This document shows positions 4,381-6,105 of a stretch of DNA of 6,105 nt, in pieces. The stretch's first letter is position 1, and each line of letters opens with the position of its first letter. Below the pieces are notes generated by a model, which did no database searches, was not told the origin of the DNA, and was given only the letters and a program-made list of their open reading frames with translations. A program made the position numbers and the translations under genes. The stretch comes from Elusimicrobiota bacterium (GTDB lineage: Bacteria; Elusimicrobiota; Elusimicrobia; 2-02-FULL-39-32), in NCBI GenBank assembly GCA_023249715.1, contig JAHFCA010000096.1, forward strand, positions 1-6,105, read 5' to 3'.

Positions 4381-6105
4381 ATGGATCATAGTGAAATTAT
4401 TAAAGAACTCATTGAACAAGGACGAGAGAGCGGATACCTGACTTTTGATGAAATTAACCGTTACTTGCCCGATTTAAACGCCAACCCAGAGGATTTGGAT
4501 GCGATCTTTAATCGCCTCCAGGAGATGGGTATCCCTATTATTAAGAAAGGGGGAGAGGCTACTCTCAAGGAGAGTTCTCGTGTGACAACGCTTCCTGGAG
4601 ATGTTCTATCTGAGGAAACTGAAACTCCCGAAGTCCCGGAATTGGAAGTCGACACGCAAAACTCTATCCGCATGTATCTAACGGAAATGGGAAAAGTTCC
4701 GCTCTTAACCCGTGATGAAGAAATTAATTTAGCTCGGAACATTAAGGAAACCGAGAAAATATTAAAGTGGCTGGTGTTAGAATCGCCGATTACCATGCGC
4801 GAAATCCGCAATTGGGAGACGTTGATCACCCAGGATGAGATGACTCCCAAAGAACTGATGCCTAGAGGAAGAAAAACAACTCAAGAACTGTACCAGATGA
4901 AAAGAAAGATGAAAGAGGCGGTAAAGTTTATCAATGCCAGCGAAAAGAAAATGATAAACGCGCTCGAACATATCAAAGACAGGTCGTTATCCGATGCTAA
5001 AAGAGAGTATTACAGAGCCCAAATTGAAGAAGAAAAGAACGGCATCATTAAACGCATTGTCAGTTTAAACCTGAATCAAGAGAAGATTAGACGGCTCACC
5101 AATAAAATAAAGACGTTAGCTCAGAAAATTTTAGAAACCGAGATGGAAATTATTCGCTACGAAAAGCGGTTTAAAATGAGCGCCAACGAACTTTTTAGGG
5201 TTTGCGAACAAGCTAAAAATGGGCGTGTTTCTGCCGCAGTCTTCAGAAAAGCCACAGGGTATACTTTAACAGGGATTGAGTCGACCATTGTCAATTTGAA
5301 ACAAATTATAAAAAAGCATCAACACATGATTAGCTCCTTGCCTGTCTCTAGGAACCACCTCATTGAGAAGTATCAGGAAATTAAAAAATTAGAAGAGACA
5401 ATACTTATAAATAAGAGGGACTTAATTAAGGCAAATTTGCGTTTGGTGGTCTCCATCGCTAAAAAGCATGTGGGTGGATCCTCTTTGGAATTATCCGACC
5501 TTATTCAAGAAGGAGGCCTTGGGCTTATTAAAGCGGTAGAAAAATTTGAATGGAAAAGAGGGTTTAAATTTTCTACGTATGCGACCTGGTGGGTACGGCA
5601 GGCGATTAACCGCGCCATTGCCGACCAATCGAGAACCATTCGTATTCCTGTCCACATGAAAGAGATGATCGCGAAAATGTCTAAGATTGCCCGCAAATGC
5701 AGACAGGATTTCGGCAGAGAACCGGTGGTGGAAGAGTATAGCAAGGCTTTGCGGCTATCTCAGGAAAAGGTGCGGTCGATCCTAAAAATTATGCAAGACC
5801 CCATCTCTCTCAACACCCCTATTGGCGAGGATGAAGATTCCTATTTAGAGGATTTTATCGAAGATCGTCAGGGACCCAACCCCACTCGAGCAGCCGTAGA
5901 CTATTTAAAGAGACAGGAAATTGAAAATGTGCTCTCTACACTTTCCCAAAGGGAAGCGGAGATTATCCGTTTAAGGTTTGGGATCTCTAGCGGGTATCCT
6001 AGAACCTTAGAAGAGGTAGGCAAAATCTTTAATGTTACCCGGGAAAGAGTCCGCCAAATTGAAGCTAAAACCATCCGCAAGCTGCGCCACCCCTCCCGCT
6101 CCAAA
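4381..6105 (+). CDS. rpoD: RNA polymerase primary sigma factor (sigma-70), 3' end cut by window
   Basis: First 575 residues of the housekeeping sigma factor, open at the window end. The protein stops after HPSRSK, so probably only about ten residues are missing. Region 1.1 is residues about 3-55, followed by an acidic linker. Region 1.2 is about 93-123 (IRMYLTEMGKVPLLTR). A Lys/Glu-rich non-conserved region, largely helical in character, covers about 124-340. Regions 2.1-2.4 run from about 345 to 420, with DLIQEGG (373-379), the melting aromatics F395, Y400, W403, W404 and Q407. Region 3.0 keeps H425 and E428, matching E. coli extended -10 contacts H455 and E458. The region 3.2 finger is around EDEDSYLEDFIED (483-495). 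Region 4 has GYPRTLEEVG and the -35-reading helix TRERVRQIEAK (553-563). Against E. coli, T440 is N410 and N409 is G379. It is last in the block, 20 bases after dnaG. Region 1.1 plus region 1.2 identifies a primary sigma factor. Confidence 0.97.
   Translation, partial: MDHSEIIKELIEQGRESGYLTFDEINRYLPDLNANPEDLDAIFNRLQEMGIPIIKKGGEATLKESSRVTTLPGDVLSEETETPEVPELEVDTQNSIRMYLTEMGKVPLLTRDEEINLARNIKETEKILKWLVLESPITMREIRNWETLITQDEMTPKELMPRGRKTTQELYQMKRKMKEAVKFINASEKKMINALEHIKDRSLSDAKREYYRAQIEEEKNGIIKRIVSLNLNQEKIRRLTNKIKTLAQKILETEMEIIRYEKRFKMSANELFRVCEQAKNGRVSAAVFRKATGYTLTGIESTIVNLKQIIKKHQHMISSLPVSRNHLIEKYQEIKKLEETILINKRDLIKANLRLVVSIAKKHVGGSSLELSDLIQEGGLGLIKAVEKFEWKRGFKFSTYATWWVRQAINRAIADQSRTIRIPVHMKEMIAKMSKIARKCRQDFGREPVVEEYSKALRLSQEKVRSILKIMQDPISLNTPIGEDEDSYLEDFIEDRQGPNPTRAAVDYLKRQEIENVLSTLSQREAEIIRLRFGISSGYPRTLEEVGKIFNVTRERVRQIEAKTIRKLRHPSRSK

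Noticed and set aside
4461..4971. Two overlapping minus-strand open frames opposite rpoD
   Set aside because: They are antisense shadows of a conserved gene; the translations show no recognisable domain.
1..6105. CRISPR array, tRNA/rRNA, insertion sequence, phage or defence genes
   Set aside because: No direct-repeat arrays, cloverleaf-like sequence, transposase or terminal inverted repeats were seen; nearly every base belongs to a housekeeping or membrane protein gene.

Overview
This is a compact housekeeping region of a bacterial chromosome. A large membrane protein gene on the minus strand (5-1930) diverges from a plus-strand block: HIT-family hydrolase (1981-2325), rpsU (2348-2539), dnaG (2555-4360) and rpoD (4381 to the window end). 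The last three are the classical macromolecular-synthesis operon (ribosomal protein bS21, primase, primary sigma factor), here with a HIT gene placed in front. Gaps inside the block are only 22, 15 and 20 bases, and I see no terminator in any of them, so one transcript starting in the 50-base divergent spacer (1931-1980) is the simplest reading.

The organism is a bacterium with moderate to low GC (low-to-mid 40s percent by eye, not counted). The RpoD region 4 signature GYPRTLEEVG resembles primary sigma factors that I associate with Omnitrophota, Planctomycetota and related lineages, and the gene neighbourhood fits an uncultivated member of such a group. This is a weak taxonomic inference: no rRNA or tRNA is present to support it.

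How the genes relate: DnaG makes replication primers, RpoD directs RNA polymerase to housekeeping promoters, and bS21 sits on the 30S platform near the anti-Shine-Dalgarno (anti-SD) tail of 16S rRNA. The HIT protein is a small nucleotide hydrolase of unknown specific role here. The minus-strand protein is a GT-C-type lipid-linked sugar transferase candidate for cell-envelope glycosylation and is probably not functionally linked to the operon.

The most interesting part is not a gene but the rpsU translation-initiation region (about 2292-2360). It has a 13-base perfect match to the complement of the usual 16S rRNA 3' tail, set unusually far (16 bases) from the AUG, fused with the upstream stop codon, preceded by a perfect 8-bp hairpin and followed by a 7-bp stem that puts the AUG in its loop. 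HIT, dnaG and the glycosyltransferase show no recognisable SD, while rpoD has an ordinary GGAG. This suggests translational autoregulation of bS21. No mobile element, CRISPR array, phage gene or clearly new multi-gene system is visible.
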